From NCBI GenBank assembly GCA_024734495.1, contig JALMQS010000225.1, forward strand, positions 1,263,864-1,327,863: 64,000 nt of DNA, written 5' to 3'. The stretch is from Forficula auricularia (Eukaryota; Arthropoda; Insecta; Dermaptera; Forficulidae). Below the pieces are notes generated by a model that saw nothing but the letters and a program-made list of their open reading frames with translations, made no database searches and was not told the origin of the DNA. Shown in pieces: positions 10,033-20,788 of the stretch. The first letter of the stretch is position 1. Each line of letters starts with the position of its first letter. The translations under genes were made by a program, and so were the position numbers.

Positions 10033-10606
10033 TGATTATTTTTTTCCGAAAAAGGTGCCGATAGAAGGTATGAATTCCCTGCCTGGTATATCTTCCAGTT
10101 CAAGCATGTCAAAGACAAGTTCAGACGAGTTTGATTTGTCGAATAAAAATTGTTCTCGCTGAGCAACTATTAAAATAGAAATAATAGAAAAATGGAATAA
10201 ATAAAGATGATTTGAGAATTTCTGGACTAATCCATTTTTAACAACTCTCAATGTATAGACAAGTCATAGCTTGCTTATAGCAATATAATTAGGAGGATAA
10301 ATTTTAGATTTTCTTTTAAGACAGGCGGATTCATTGTGGAAGATGGTCGATTTCCATCTCAGGGATTGTCGAGTTGAAGTCAAAAGATTTAATTTCTGAC
10401 TCCTACCCTCCCTCATACAAAGCAGTATCCTTCTGGGGCGAAGGTCCCAAAATATATTTTTTTAAATCTATTGTTAAATTTTAAAAATAATGAAAATGAT
10501 GTCGTATTCGATGAAATATGAAAAAAACAGGATTAAAATAAAATTTCAAAAAATGAAGGGTACTTTTTGGACAGCATCCTTGGTTAAAAAGTCACCAACC
10601 GCCTCT
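10033..10606 (-). mobile_element. Truncated minus-strand copy of the 57.1-kb hAT-like element
   Basis: Homologous over about 560 bp to 57120-57710 in the opposite orientation: GTTGGTGACTTTTTAA at its 5-prime end, GGATGCTGTCC, ACCTTCG, then TAGGAGAAATG-type sequence. The 5-prime end is degenerate CAGAGGCGGTTGGTGAC at 10606. The 3-prime part beyond about 10033 is missing. Confidence 0.8.
10036..10251 (-). pseudogene. Remnant ORF shared by two hAT-like copies
   Basis: A 71-aa minus frame ends in SSELVFDMLELEDIP followed by PSIGTFFGKK. The copy at 57507-57700 keeps the same frame and most of these residues (SSRLVFDMLELEDIP then PSIRTLFGKNH, both followed by a stop). It has two internal stops and an in-frame difference of two codons. 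No family is recognised. Conservation of frame between two transposon copies suggests a formerly translated segment, either transposon-encoded or captured from the host. The start codon is uncertain. Confidence 0.45.
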
Positions 10607-10890
10607 GATATAATATACCTATATTATTTTATATAGATATCTACTTTTAAATTGAAGCTATAATTTCTTTCAAAATATCATTAATTGATTCTGTAGTAAT
10701 TATTTACTATAAATTTTTAATTTTAAAATGTGGAGGGCCATCGTCGTATCGAGCATGACACTGTAAGAAGAAGAATTTTGAATTAATTCAAAATTATAAA
10801 TTTTTACTTTCAACCCATTAAGAATAGTTTAATATCTTTATAATAATATTTAAAATGATATTAAAATACAATAAATTTTTATAACTGAAT
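10607..10890. other. A+T-rich spacer
   Basis: Nothing recognised apart from a short GGGCCATCGTCGTATCGAGC patch near 10735. Confidence 0.4.
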
Positions 10891-11137
10891 CAAGGAGTGA
10901 ACAGGATTTGAGCTAGGGGGCAGCTTAAATTAGTTTCGAGGGAGAGAGGGTGCGAGTTAGAAATAAATAAATTAAATATAGAAATAAATATGTAGCTTAT
11001 AAATTATTTTATAAAAAGACGCCGCTAGGAATTAGGAGAAATATTTTTACATGTTCTATTTTTTAGTTGCCATCATAATAGACTATTTCTTCTTCTAGGG
11101 GGGGGGCAACCCCCACCCATAACTGGGCACGTCCTTG
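10891..11137. mobile_element. hAT-type MITE with 8-bp target duplication
   Basis: Ends are inverted repeats CAAGGAGTGAACAGGATTT and CAAGGACGTGCCCAG (complement of the right end). Flanks are AACTGAAT (10883-10890) and AACTGGAT (11138-11145), an 8-bp duplication with one mismatch. A long G run lies just inside the right end. The right half resembles 62850-62960. Confidence 0.7.
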
Positions 11138-11145
11138 AACTGGAT

Positions 11146-11448
11146 TACATTCTTGTAAAATAATAAGAAGCTCGTAAGATATATTTTTATTCAATCCTTG
11201 TAATCAATCATTCTCATCACATGTCAAATAAAGTTCACAAACTAGCTTAAATAATTTCTTCACTAGTTTATAACATTTATCATATACAAATAGTCCGAGT
11301 TAAATGAGGCAAAAGTACCTATTTAGAACCACCAGACGGCGATACCAGTCTTGCACCCAGCCAATATATAATAAATAATACAAATAATATTTAAAAAATT
11401 AAAGATATTTTATACCTAATAGAATTTGACAGATTTATATTTAATAAG
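11146..11448. other. A+T-rich spacer
   Basis: No feature recognised. Confidence 0.4.
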
Positions 11449-11456
11449 TTGATAGG

Positions 11457-11701
11457 CAGGGGTGACCCCCAGCTTCATGACACCCCTCTCCCCCCATTTT
11501 AATGAAAAGTACCCCCCCCCAACTTATTTTTATGAAAAGTAACCCCTCTTTGTACATTATATTTTATTCACTTCTAATTAATTAAAAAAGATTTATATTA
11601 CCCTTTGTTGAAGTTATTAACAATTTTCAACCCCCCCCTCCAGAAATTTCAATGGCACAATCTGCGTCTTAATACCCCCTCCCCTGTGGGCACCCTTGAG
11701 G
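11457..11701. mobile_element. Probable hAT-type MITE with C-rich body
   Basis: Left end CAGGGGTGACCCCC; complement of the right end reads CAAGGGTGCCCAC. Flanks TTGATAGG (11449-11456) and TTGGTAGG (11702-11709) could be an 8-bp duplication, though the exact right boundary is unsure by about three bases. It contains three CCCC-rich runs. Confidence 0.5.
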
Positions 11702-11709
11702 TTGGTAGG

Positions 11710-12429
11710 TATATAGTGTAAACTAATTTTTTTTTCCGAGGGATAAGCCTCTCCAAATAATCCAATTTTATATAAAATTTAAATTTTATTAGTTTAATTT
11801 AATACATTTGACTTGAAATCAAAAACAAGATTTGGGCATCTTAAAGATTTTAACCCCTGATCAAAAGTTTCTGTCCTAAAAAAAAAAAAAATCAGAAAAC
11901 AAAACTTTTAGTCAGATTATTTAATATAGAATATTTTTTTTTCGAATCAGATCTGTTTAAAATTATAATTAAAAATAAATATATTATATCTATTTATTTA
12001 AACAATTTATTAGAATAGTAATTGAACATTTAAAAAGCCATTCTATAGTCCGGTTTCCGATTAGGTCTCATGTCTCAATTAAAAAAAAAACCTATTGAAA
12101 AGATCCGAAATAATATCCGTATTTTATTATTATTTTTCTCTATTATACATATAAAGCTATCTCTCTATTTCTAACGGGTTAGGAAATAAAAAGAGATGTT
12201 AATTCGAAAAATATACGGTTCCAATCCGTTTGCCAATTGGATTATTTATTTTATTTGTTGAATTTGTTGTAATAAATGTGGTGTTAGGTCTCTATCAAGA
12301 AAAATTAACGACACTTTATGTTGCCAATACTTTATGTTAATGTGTGGTGCTTTTAAAAACAGTGGTTTTATAGTTGGTTCCCAATCCCTCCAAATCATGC
12401 CATTATTAAACAAAAATCAATAAAGTTTT
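11710..12429. other. A+T-rich stretch
   Basis: No repeat partner or coding signal recognised. A mid-composition patch, GGTCTCTATCAAGAAAAATT, lies near 12288. Confidence 0.4.
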
Positions 12430-12845
12430 ATGTTTTATCGTGTTATAAATAAATCGCGATAAGCTCAATGGATTGGACGGCAATTATTACCGCCATTCCG
12501 GCTTTTATCAAAAGCTTACCATTTGCAAATTTCATATCCATTCATTAAAGAATCTGCGTCTAGGAGCAGGACTAAGGCGCACTTTCCACGACACGAACCG
12601 TCCACGAACCCAACAAGAAAATCACTGACCAATTGCTCTGCAATTGTATTCGGAATATTCACCTAAAAAAGAGAGAATTTCTCTTTTTTTATGTTACCCT
12701 TTCGTGCACCCTTTTTTGCTTTTTTAGTGTCGAGAGGCTTTAGAGAAAAATCTCTAACTTTCTATTTTTATTGTGATTCTCGAATACCTTGTCTCTCTTT
12801 TTCTAGTGGTGCGTCAAAATAGAAAGGAAAGGGGCCCGTTTTATT
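12430..12845. other. Balanced-composition island; possible conserved non-coding element
   Basis: Sequence such as GGCAATTATTACCGCCATTC and ACGACACGAACCGTCCACG stands out from its surroundings. It is not repeated elsewhere in the window and has no long open frame. It may be a regulatory or untranslated region. Confidence 0.3.
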
Positions 12846-13325
12846 GCCCAAGTTTAGTGCCCGTAGAGCCCTTAAACACATATTGAGTCATATTCTTGGC
12901 TGTTCATTCTTATCTAATCTCTCCCGATTGACACCACACTACAAATTGTTTTATTAACGAATTAACAGCTCGTTTCGGGAAATTAGTTGATGTTGGTTAT
13001 TCACTTAACGGCTCTCAAATTGCAGCCCCTTTCTATGCCCTCTTTTTCAACAGAGATTTAAAGACAATGATTTCTTAATATTGCCCTCAGATTTTTTACT
13101 CTCTTATACACTCAAAACAAAAAAAAACTGGACACTTGATAATTTTTAGATGAAATGAATAAGTAAAATATTTAAAAAAATTCATATTTTGACTAGATAG
13201 GTAATTAAAAAAATTATTTCTAAATTTAAAATGGAATTAATTGTTTTATAATATATATATTAATTTCATATTTAAAAAAAAAATTTCAACCTAGTTATTA
13301 GCGTTTTATCAAATTGGACTTCTAG
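12846..13325 (+). repeat. Direct duplication, copy 1, of an island-derived segment
   Basis: TTGCCCAAGTTTAGTGCCC through CAACAGAGATTTAAAGACAA, then A+T-rich sequence to GTTATTAGCGTTTTATCAAA, recurs at 14993-15450 in the same orientation. The first 260 bases look like unique balanced-composition sequence; the rest belongs to the flanking foldback family. Confidence 0.9.
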
Positions 13326-13329
13326 TTGA

Positions 13330-14990
13330 TTCTCTCGTAAAATAAAAAAAATCTTTGTTTTAATTAGTTTATTTTTCTAGATAAGGTCAATATACAAAAT
13401 TTGTGTATTTCAAAGGGTTAGGCAAAAATGTTTAAATATATGTTTCATTTCAAATTTGATCTATTATACAAGCAAAAGCAAGTGACCTACAAAAAAAGTT
13501 ACATGAAACAATTTTTAGGGATTTAAATGTACTACAAAAAAATCTTATATAATTAATTTGTCTACGACTAATAATTTAGGAGATAGAGGAAGATTTTAAA
13601 ATTTAATTCAGGAATTTTTTTTGATTCAAATAAAAAATATTTACTTTTTCTGGTAAAGGGTTGTTTCCTGTAATATACCAAAATTTTTTAGCGAAATCCG
13701 TGATATCAACCGAATGCCAGTTTTATTCCATCTCATGCGTCGCACCTCTCAATAATATGGTAGACCAAAATAATTATCAATGAGAAAGAAATCGATCTTA
13801 TTTTATCGATTCTATCTATCTGAAGGTTCATTGTATCATTCAAATATAAGAAAATAGCATTTTAATTAAGAATTTTGTGGTTTAAAAGAAATTCTATGAA
13901 AAGATTCAATTTCTTCTCTCGAAAAGTGAATCAACTAGAAACTAGAAATTGCGAAAATTTTTTATTTTTTCTCTTTAGATATTTATTCAAATCTATTGAA
14001 ATTTCATATCTGTGTGTTATTTTTTTATTTTTTATATAAAATTATTATTAGGAAATTTGCATTATAAAGTGTAATTTATTTGAAGTCCAATTTGAAAAAA
14101 AAGCTAATAAATCCATTGAAAATTTTTAGAAAAATATTAAATTAATATATATTATAAAACAATTAATTATGAATAATTCAATTCAATTTTGAACTAAATC
14201 GGTACAGTACTTTTTGAGAAAATGGTCAAAAACCATCTGAACCGTCTATGAAAGGCCGTTTTAGAAACATTTTAAAATTTATCTCCATGTCACAAGTCAA
14301 TGTTTCGTTTCATATGACTTTTTTCAGACTTTTTTCAAAGGCATCTCGTGCTTTACAAAACATCGATTTTTGACGGTTCAGATGGTTTTTTGACCATTTT
14401 CTCAAAAATTACTCTACCAATTTCGTTCAAAATTGAATTAAATTATTAATAATTAATTGTTTTATAACATATATTAATTTCATATTTTTAAAAAAAATTC
14501 AAATGAGTTTCAATTTCAATTAGCGTTTTATCAAATTGGACTACCCTTTACAATGCAAATTTCTTAATAATAATTATTTCATATAAAAAATGAATAAAAA
14601 TAACACACAGATATGAAATTTAAATAGATATGAATAAATATCTAATCAGTAAAAAATAAAACTGTTGGCCATTTTCAGTTGATTCGACCTCGGGGAGAAG
14701 AAATTGAAGCTTTTCATAGAATTTCTTTTAAACTAAAAAATTCTTAATCAAAATCCTATTTTCTTATATAAAGTGAACCTCCAGGTAGAGGAAATCGATA
14801 AAATAAGATCGATTTCTTTCTCATTTATAATTATTTTTGTCTATTTTATCAAGAGGTTGGGTCGCAAGTCACCCGGAGAGTCATTTGTTACGATTTATCT
14901 AGCTTTTTACCATTTTCTTAAAAACTAATAAATCAATTTCGCTCAAAATTGAATATAATTATTAATAATCGATTGTTTTATAATATTTAT
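13330..14990. mobile_element. Large foldback element I
   Basis: Inverted arms of several hundred bases meet near 14290. Landmarks on the left are GGTAAAGGGTTGTTTCCTG, TTTAATTAAGAATTTTGTGG and AAATCGGTACAGTACTTTTT. Their complements follow in reverse order on the right, where the arm is truncated near 14880. It is the same family as 20855-23390 and 60060-61250. No coding frame. Confidence 0.85.
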
Positions 14991-14992
14991 TG

Positions 14993-15450
14993 CCCAAGTT
15001 TAGTGCCCGTAGAGCCCTTAAACACATATTGAATCATATTCTTGGCTGTTCATTCTTATCTAATCTCTCGCGATTGACACTACAAATCGTTTTATTAACG
15101 AATTAACAGCTCGTTTAGGGAAATTAGTTGATGTTGGTTATTCACTTAATGCCTCTCAAATTGCAGCCCCTTTCTCTGCCCTCTTTTTCAACAGAGATTT
15201 AAAGACAATGATTTCTTAACATTGCCCTCTGATTTTTTTACTCTCTTATAGACGCAAACCAAAAAAAAACTGGACACTTGATAGTTTTTAGTAAAAATGA
15301 ATAAATACAATATTAAAAAAATTCCATATTTTGACTAGATAGAAAATTAAAAAAATTATTTCTAAAGTTAAAATGGAATTAAGTGTTTAATTTCATATTT
15401 TATTATAAAATTTTCAACGGAGTTATTAGCGTTTTTTCAAATTGGACTTC
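14993..15450 (+). repeat. Direct duplication, copy 2
   Basis: Second copy of 12846-13325, with small deletions and substitutions such as GAATCATATTC for GAGTCATATTC. It lies on the other side of foldback I. Confidence 0.9.
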
Positions 15451-16340
15451 AAATAAACTACCCTTTAAGTCTTTATAGTTTGAAAATCTTATACTTTTAA
15501 TTTTAAGCTCCTATTAATTTTGGGTCCGATTTCAACAAAAATCTAATTAGCTTTTAATCTCAATGCACCAAAACTAGATGTGAAATTTCGTTTTGATCTT
15601 AAAAGTAGTTTTTGAGTTAGAGCGTCCACAAGAGTTTGGTGGTATCGCACCCACGTACTAATGTACTAACTAACAGACATTTTGACAAAACAGTTAGTAT
15701 TTCGAAAAATATAATTTTTTCGAAGATTTTTTTGTTGACTGTGTAACGACATGGTTTCGCTCAATTTTTTTTAATCAAAATAGTTTAAGCTGTTTTTGAG
15801 ATAATTCGAAAAAACGAACAAAAAAACCCACTTTTCTCATGCATTATTACAATACTTGACTCATACCCTGTATTAAATAACAAAAATTCACTTAACAAAA
15901 GGTCAGACATGGACTGTTTTTCTAATATTTATCAAAGAATTTTAGGGAAAAATAATTTTTTATAAATATTTATTTTTATTATTTTATAGTTTTTTGATAA
16001 ACGGAGCCTTATCTCATAATGATTCATGATTTTTCCGCCCTCTTAGTTTTGGGTCTATTATCAATTAATAATATCTCCTTTTAATTATGAGACTATTTTA
16101 TTAGAAATATCTTCCATTTTTGTTTGAAAATATTTTTTTAAGGGTCTATAACTTATATTGATAGTTTTAAATATTTGAACCCCCACAATTTCGGCCCCCG
16201 AAGAAAATAATAACTCTCTTTTTTATTATAGGTTTATTTTATAGTATATTTCATTTTTCTTGTTTTTATTTTTAGTTTGAAAATCTTATAATTTTAATTT
16301 TTACCCCACGGCCCCTCTTAATTTTGGGTTGGATTTCAAC
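15440..16340 (-). repeat. Dispersed repeat A, copy 2 (minus orientation)
   Basis: Its complement matches 61735-62480 nearly end to end, including GCATGAGAAAAGTGTTTTT, GAGCGAAACCATGTCGTTAC, TTTGTCAAAATGTCTGTTAG and a 3-prime block with GATTGATAATAGACCC-type sequence. No intact frame. Confidence 0.85.
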
Positions 16341-16444
16341 CAAAATATAATCAGCTCTTTATGTCAATGCACCTAAACTACATTTGAATTTCGTTTTATA
16401 TTCACATAGTTTTTGATCTAACCATCTATTTTTATTCGAAGCCA

Positions 16445-16570
16445 AACTTTTATTCCCTCCTTCTTCAGGGTTTTGAAAGGTCAGTGAAGGAAACAGTGAC
16501 ATTACTCTCTCAGTAGCAGTAACAATATTATACACTATTTCATTCTCAGCAGAATTTAGTACACTTTTTT
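16445..16570 (-). repeat. Fragment of the 24-kb hammerhead foldback
   Basis: CCTTCTTCAGGGTTTTGAAA, GGTCAGTGAAGGAAA and CAGTAGCAGTAACAATATT match 24043-24130. On the minus strand CTGAAGA is present, but GAAAC is missing, so the ribozyme half is broken. The 72-aa minus frame 16577-16359 passes through it and is not called a gene. Confidence 0.75.
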
Positions 16571-16597
16571 TCACCACCTCCTCTTCCTCGAAACTAA

Positions 16598-16648
16598 TAT
16601 GAGCTGGCCTCCCCTCCCCCTAGGTGAAATCCTGGGCACGCCCTAGAA
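16598..16648. mobile_element. Isolated hAT-like terminal fragment
   Basis: CCCCTAGGTGAAATCCTGGG followed by CACGCCCTAG is the complement of a CTAGGGCGTGCCCAGG-type end like that of 10891-11137. The partner end was not found. Confidence 0.45.
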
Positions 16649-16737
16649 ATTGTTTCCAAACCAATTTCAAATTAAATTTAGAAATAAGAAAAATACTACA
16701 AAATTGTATATAAAACTTTTTAATTTTAATTATTTAT

Positions 16738-16800
16738 TATTGTTGTTGTAGAATGTTGAGGTATTTCCGAAATACCTCAACATTCTACAACAACAATAAT
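16738..16800. repeat. Perfect hairpin, about 30-bp arms with 3-base loop
   Basis: GTTGTTGTAGAATGTTGAGG continues to GTATTT. After CCG the exact complement follows out to CAACAACAATAAT. No mismatch was seen in the arms. Confidence 0.9.
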
Positions 16801-16804
16801 ATAT

Positions 16805-17235
16805 ATAAACGGAAACTTTGGCTGATCACTGTGGATCCTTCCACGAGTCTCCATTAACTTATTTAATTATTTAATTTATTTCTATTATACTTAATCATTT
16901 AATCTATTAGTAGGGCGAGCAATGGATGAAAAAAGATTTTAAATAGAAATATATCAATAATTTTGGAAGTACTGTTTTAATTTAATAATTTCTAAATTTA
17001 AAACTGCAAAATATGTGACATCACACAAATGTGACCACCCATGACAAGGACGTGAGGGCTTCCAAATATCATGAAATTTGTGTGACATAATTTATGGATG
17101 GTCCCTAAAGGGTTCATCGGCCTCTAAATTTTTTCTATATTTTCTATCCTGGGATGGAAGAACGAACGGGCGTCTTTTTTCTAATTCCTTATGATAATAT
17201 TAAATAAATTTAGTAAACCTAGTGAAAAATATTTC
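16805..17235. other. A+T-rich spacer
   Basis: Contains TGTGACATCACACAAATG followed by GTGTGACATAATTTATGG-type sequence, possibly a decayed inverted pair near 17015-17095. Otherwise nothing was recognised. Confidence 0.35.
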
Positions 17236-17340
17236 GCGGAAAATGATAAGCGGCCGAGCCTCGCTTGGCCTCAGTCGGTACCGTTAAGTGAGTTCGAGTG
17301 CATGGGTCACCATGCCGTCTCGTTCTACAGGTAATTAGCA
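17236..17340 (+). other. Candidate first exon with initiator, start codon and splice donor
   Basis: This short G+C-rich block contains TCAGTCGG at 17271, which fits the arthropod initiator TCAGT. It also has an ATG in strong context, GTCACCATGC, at 17312-17314. The donor CTACAG|GTAATT ends the exon at 17330. Spliced coding would be six codons (Met-Pro-Ser-Arg-Ser-Thr) plus one base. A second ATG at 17302, in another frame, is also open to the donor. Read unspliced, the frame of 17312 stops at TAG immediately after the donor. The downstream exon was not identified. Confidence 0.3.
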
Positions 17341-17344
17341 CTTT

Positions 17345-17785
17345 CACTTACTTTCTCTAATAATATAATTTATTATAAATCACTCTAAATGTTTTCAATT
17401 CTTTAATGGATCATAAACGTCAAGGGTTTTAATTAATTGAACTTGGCCTTTTTTTTTACACATGTGTTTTTGTTGGGATTTTATTTACTCAAAAGCTTCT
17501 ATTTTTTCTTTCTTTTGTGTAAGTAATTTGAAATTTGATTTTTAAGAATTTCTCAGCATCAATTAAAAAATTCTCCCAGAAATGAAGTTTTCTATATTAT
17601 TAAGATGGTTCTTTCACAAATGCAAAAATTCAAGAAGTCTTTGAAACTTTGAATATAAGGCATTAACACCATAATACACACTCTGTTAAAATTTGAAGAT
17701 GATTTATCACATCAAACATGAAATAATTGCAATTAAAATTGACATTTTTTACATATGGTAGATAGGGAAAGGGTGGGAAAATGAT
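17345..17785. other. A+T-rich stretch (would be intron if the exon above is real)
   Basis: No feature recognised. Confidence 0.4.
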
Positions 17786-17789
17786 AATT

Positions 17790-18525
17790 ATTTTATTTTT
17801 ACTTTAGTATACAGGGTATGGTCAAGTATTGTAATCATGCACGAAAAAAGTGTTTTTTCCTTCTTTTTTTCAAAATATCTCAAATACGGCTGAAACTATT
17901 TTGATTTAAAAAATTGAGCAAAACCATGGCATTTCGCTCTACAAAAAGCTCTAATAAGTGTACATCGAAAAAATTATATCTTTTGAGATAATAATTGTTT
18001 TGTCAAAATGTCTGTTAGTTTGGTTGTCTGGTTGGTTGTCCGTTAGTCTATGAGTTGCAAATTTTTGTGGACGAGTTAGCTCAAAAACTAGTTTGAATAT
18101 CGAAACCAAATTTCACACGTAGTTTTGGTCCATTGAGATTAAGAGCTGATTATATTTTGGTGCATATCGACTCAAAATTAAGGGGTTGGAGGAGGGGGGG
18201 GGGGGTAAAAATTAAAATTCTAGGCCATTTGAGCAAACTCAACCAAATTTTGTATACATAATCAGTGGACCCCCAGAAGTCTAAAAATGCAAAAACTAAC
18301 AGCCCAAAATGGAGAGGGGTGTGGTGTAGGGTCAAAAATGAAAATCTTTGCCATTTATCAAACTCAACCAAATTTTGTATACATAATCAGTGGGACCCCA
18401 GAAGTATAAAAATTCAAAAACTAACCCCCCCTCCCCCTAGATGATTATAAATAATTTTAAGAGCCAGGTTGTATGGTAAAGTCAAGTGAATTCCCACATC
18501 AGAACATATCAGCTTATTTTTCATT
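17790..18525 (+). repeat. Dispersed repeat A, copy 3, with tandem sub-units
   Basis: ATACAGGGTATGGTCAAG begins the copy. It continues through GTTTTGTCAAAATGTCTG and the AATTTCACACGTAGTTTTGG block. It ends with two units of about 115 bp containing CAACCAAATTTTGTATACAT, and then GCCAGGTTGTATGGTAAAGT as in copy 1. It includes a G run near 18196. Confidence 0.85.
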
Positions 18526-18529
18526 GAGT

Positions 18530-19075
18530 GACTTTCACCATCTTGATGAAAAATTAATATTTGTTAGAATAATATATTCGGAGTAACTTAAAAAAAATTG
18601 AAATTATTTACCTCGTAGTTTTGATAAATATTTGGGCGATTATTTTTAGTGGAGAGGATCTAAGATCAATGGCTTGGAAACGATCCGGCAAGTATGTGAA
18701 TCCATATAGAGATTTCGTAGTGTGAGTGGTACAGCCACGTTAAAAAAATATAACCTAAAATTTTAGTTCTGTTCATATTTATAGAGTAGTTGCGAGACTA
18801 ATTTGTGTGGATTATCCCGAAAGAACCTCATTAAAGAAATAAAGTTTAAAAAACTAAATTAAGTGACATCTTTTGAAGATCACTTGAAACTTTCGCATGG
18901 AAAATAAATCTTGAATTGATCTTGAAATAATAAGATATCAAACTGAAATTAAAATGCGGAAATTTCTTCTTCTAAACTCTCAGAGCGTCAATCTGGTTCA
19001 AGCTTTTATAAATAAGTCTCATTTATTCTCCCCTATACACTTTTTTTTTCGAAAACACTTTAGTACGGAAAAGTT
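18530..19075. other. Spacer
   Basis: Mixed A+T-rich sequence; GGAAACGATCCGGCAAGTAT at 18676 has no recognised meaning. No repeat partner found. Confidence 0.4.
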
Positions 19076-19077
19076 GC

Positions 19078-19585
19078 TTATTGTAATAAGAGGAAAAACG
19101 GCAAAAAAAATATATTAAAATCGGTTAACACCTTCCCCTCGCGTATCGAGAGATTTTAACTTATGAAAAATTGAAAAATCAAGATATTTTTGTAATTTTT
19201 CTATTAGTTAAAATTTTTAAAATAAACACACTAGTTTTTTATGCTTGTTTTATGGTTTAAATAACATAAATAAATTAAACTTTGATCAATAATATACTTT
19301 TTTACGTTCGCGCAACATCTTAGGAATAATTCTATTTTTTCTAAGATGTTGCGGAATTTTTTATATTATTGATCAAAATTTAATTAATTTAAGTTATTTA
19401 AACCATAAAACAAGAATAAAAAACTTGTGTGTATTTTAAAAATTTTAACTATAATAATAGAAAAAAATTACAAATATATCGTGATTTTTGTAATTTTTCA
19501 TAAGTTTAAAGTTCGATGCGCGAGCGGATGATGTTAACCGATTTTAATTTTTTTATGCCGTTTTGCTTCTTATTATAATACCCAA
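19078..19585. mobile_element. Foldback element
   Basis: TTGTAATAAGAGGAAAAACG and AAAATCGGTTAACACC on the left return as complements on the right (ATGTTAACCGATTTTAAT, TATTATAAT). The inner arms AACATCTTAGGAATAATTC / CTAAGATGTT meet near 19330. It resembles a long MITE; the arms include GTTCGCGCAACATCTTAG. Confidence 0.85.
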
Positions 19586-19589
19586 ATTT

Positions 19590-19626
19590 TTTGATAACCT
19601 CCTCCTTTTTCAAAGTGGGTTAAAAA
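19590..19626 (-). repeat. Terminal fragment of the CCGACTTC repeat family
   Basis: AACCTCCTCCTTTTTCAAAG and GGGTTAAAAA match the ends of the copies at 33108-33135, 34058-34092 and 46725-46757. Confidence 0.6.
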
Positions 19627-19744
19627 ATTAGAATTGAACTATATGAAGTGTTATTAAATGTGTCAACAATAGTAAATTATGTTCAAACGCCCAGCGAATT
19701 CAACAAGATTATTCCGCATTTTATGCAAAAGAAATGGGATCGGA

Positions 19745-19875
19745 TCATGAGTTTGCTGGTCGGTCGGGTTAGGCTAGGGGTTAGCGTACCAGCCGGCTAG
19801 CCGAAGTGAACCCGAGTTCGAATCCGACTCGAGGCATCCGGCAAAAATCTGATCCCTGGGAAGAGACAAATTAAA
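19745..19875 (+). mobile_element. tRNA-derived SINE, copy 1
   Basis: The A-box-like region TAGGCTAGGGGTTAGCG is followed by a B box, GAGTTCGAATCCGACTCG. The family-specific body is GAGGCATCCGGC-AAAATCTGATCCCTGGG, and the tail is A-rich. The same B box and body occur at 53325-53475 and 56440-56610. It is not a functional tRNA gene. Confidence 0.85.
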
Positions 19876-19901
19876 AAAAAAATAATAATATTTTAAAAAT
19901 T

Positions 19902-20232
19902 AAATCTTCTCTGTGGATAATGCAATGCATATGTCTTGAATTTGGGCAAAATTTTTTACCTCGGAAATAAATTCTGAAATCTTTCCGGTCATTGCTGCTG
20001 CATCATTAGTGCATACGCCAACACATTTTTCCCATTCTAACTGATTTTTTGAAAAAAAATCATTTACTGTATTTAGAATATCAACATCTTTGGTAGTACC
20101 AAAAAGATTTCTGCAAAACAACATATCTTCATGCATCTGGGAATCATACTGATATTCAATAAAAACTATTAAATTGGCATTATTTGTGTTGTGAGTAGAT
20201 TCATCGAGCTGAATGACAAATTTTCTGCTTAA
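19902..20232 (-). pseudogene. hAT transposase fragment (ZBED5/FAM200-like)
   Basis: The minus strand reads F-V-I-Q-L-D-E-S-T followed by LIVFIEY, EDMLFC, then DILNTVNDFF and LEWEKCVGVCTNDAAAMTGK. These are hallmarks of the catalytic domain of ZBED5-like hAT transposases, which have the LDEST and CVGVCTDGAAAMTG blocks. Only about 110 residues of a roughly 600-residue protein remain. The frame is lost at both ends, and the fragment ends next to the SINE at 19875. The 19900-20136 part alone starts at an internal Met. It is a dead copy. Confidence 0.85.
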
Positions 20233-20389
20233 TTTTAAGCGTAAAAGTATGTTTCTTTAATATTTTAGTTATAGCAGTTAGAAATATATTATCATTTCAA
20301 CATTTCAATACATTATCGAAATTTTATGATTATAATCCAAGTATTTAAACTTATATAACGATAATAATTTATTTGTTACATTTTCGACT

Positions 20390-20465
20390 CTTCGCGGCCC
20401 CCTGCGGGTAATCCATGGCCCCTAGGGACCGAGGCCCACTAATTCTAAGAAGTATTGCTCTAAAT
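20390..20465 (-). mobile_element. Probable terminal end of the hAT element
   Basis: The complement begins TTAGAGCAATACTTCTTAG and runs into GTGGGCCTCGGTCCCTAG and GGGGGCCGCG. That resembles the end of a ZBED-type hAT element and lies upstream of the transposase fragment. It is cut by the MITE that follows. Confidence 0.45.
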
Positions 20466-20788
20466 CAGTCTTCTTCAAACTTTGTCATTCCGCGGAACCC
20501 TTTTTTAATATAATTATTTTATGAAACCCATCGTTCACTACCACACCCAGATTTGATTTTAGGGGGGAGGGGGGTCGTATTCTATAATATTATGAACAAG
20601 GTGCGTCCCTGCCTTTCTTATAAAAATTTTATAGTAGAAGATACATTTATTCAAACAAAAAGATAAATATTTTACATAAAATATAAAGAATTTATATTTT
20701 ACATCAAATTTTATCATTGACTCGCGGAACCCCTAAAGCGTTTGAGTTTAACCCTACGGTTCCACAGAACACAGGTTGAAGAACACTG
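20466..20788. mobile_element. hAT-type MITE with 8-bp target duplication
   Basis: Left end CAGTCTTCTTCAAACTTTG; complement of right end CAGTGTTCTTCAACCTGTG, with the inner match CGGAACCC / GGAACCGTAGGG. Flanks are CTCTAAAT (20458-20465) and CTATAAAT (20789-20796). It has no coding capacity and is inserted into the end of the older hAT copy. Confidence 0.85.

Noticed and set aside
19745..19875. Functional tRNA gene
   Set aside because: Only the internal promoter boxes resemble a tRNA; acceptor and anticodon stems do not fold, and the same body and A tail recur in two other places, so it is a SINE.
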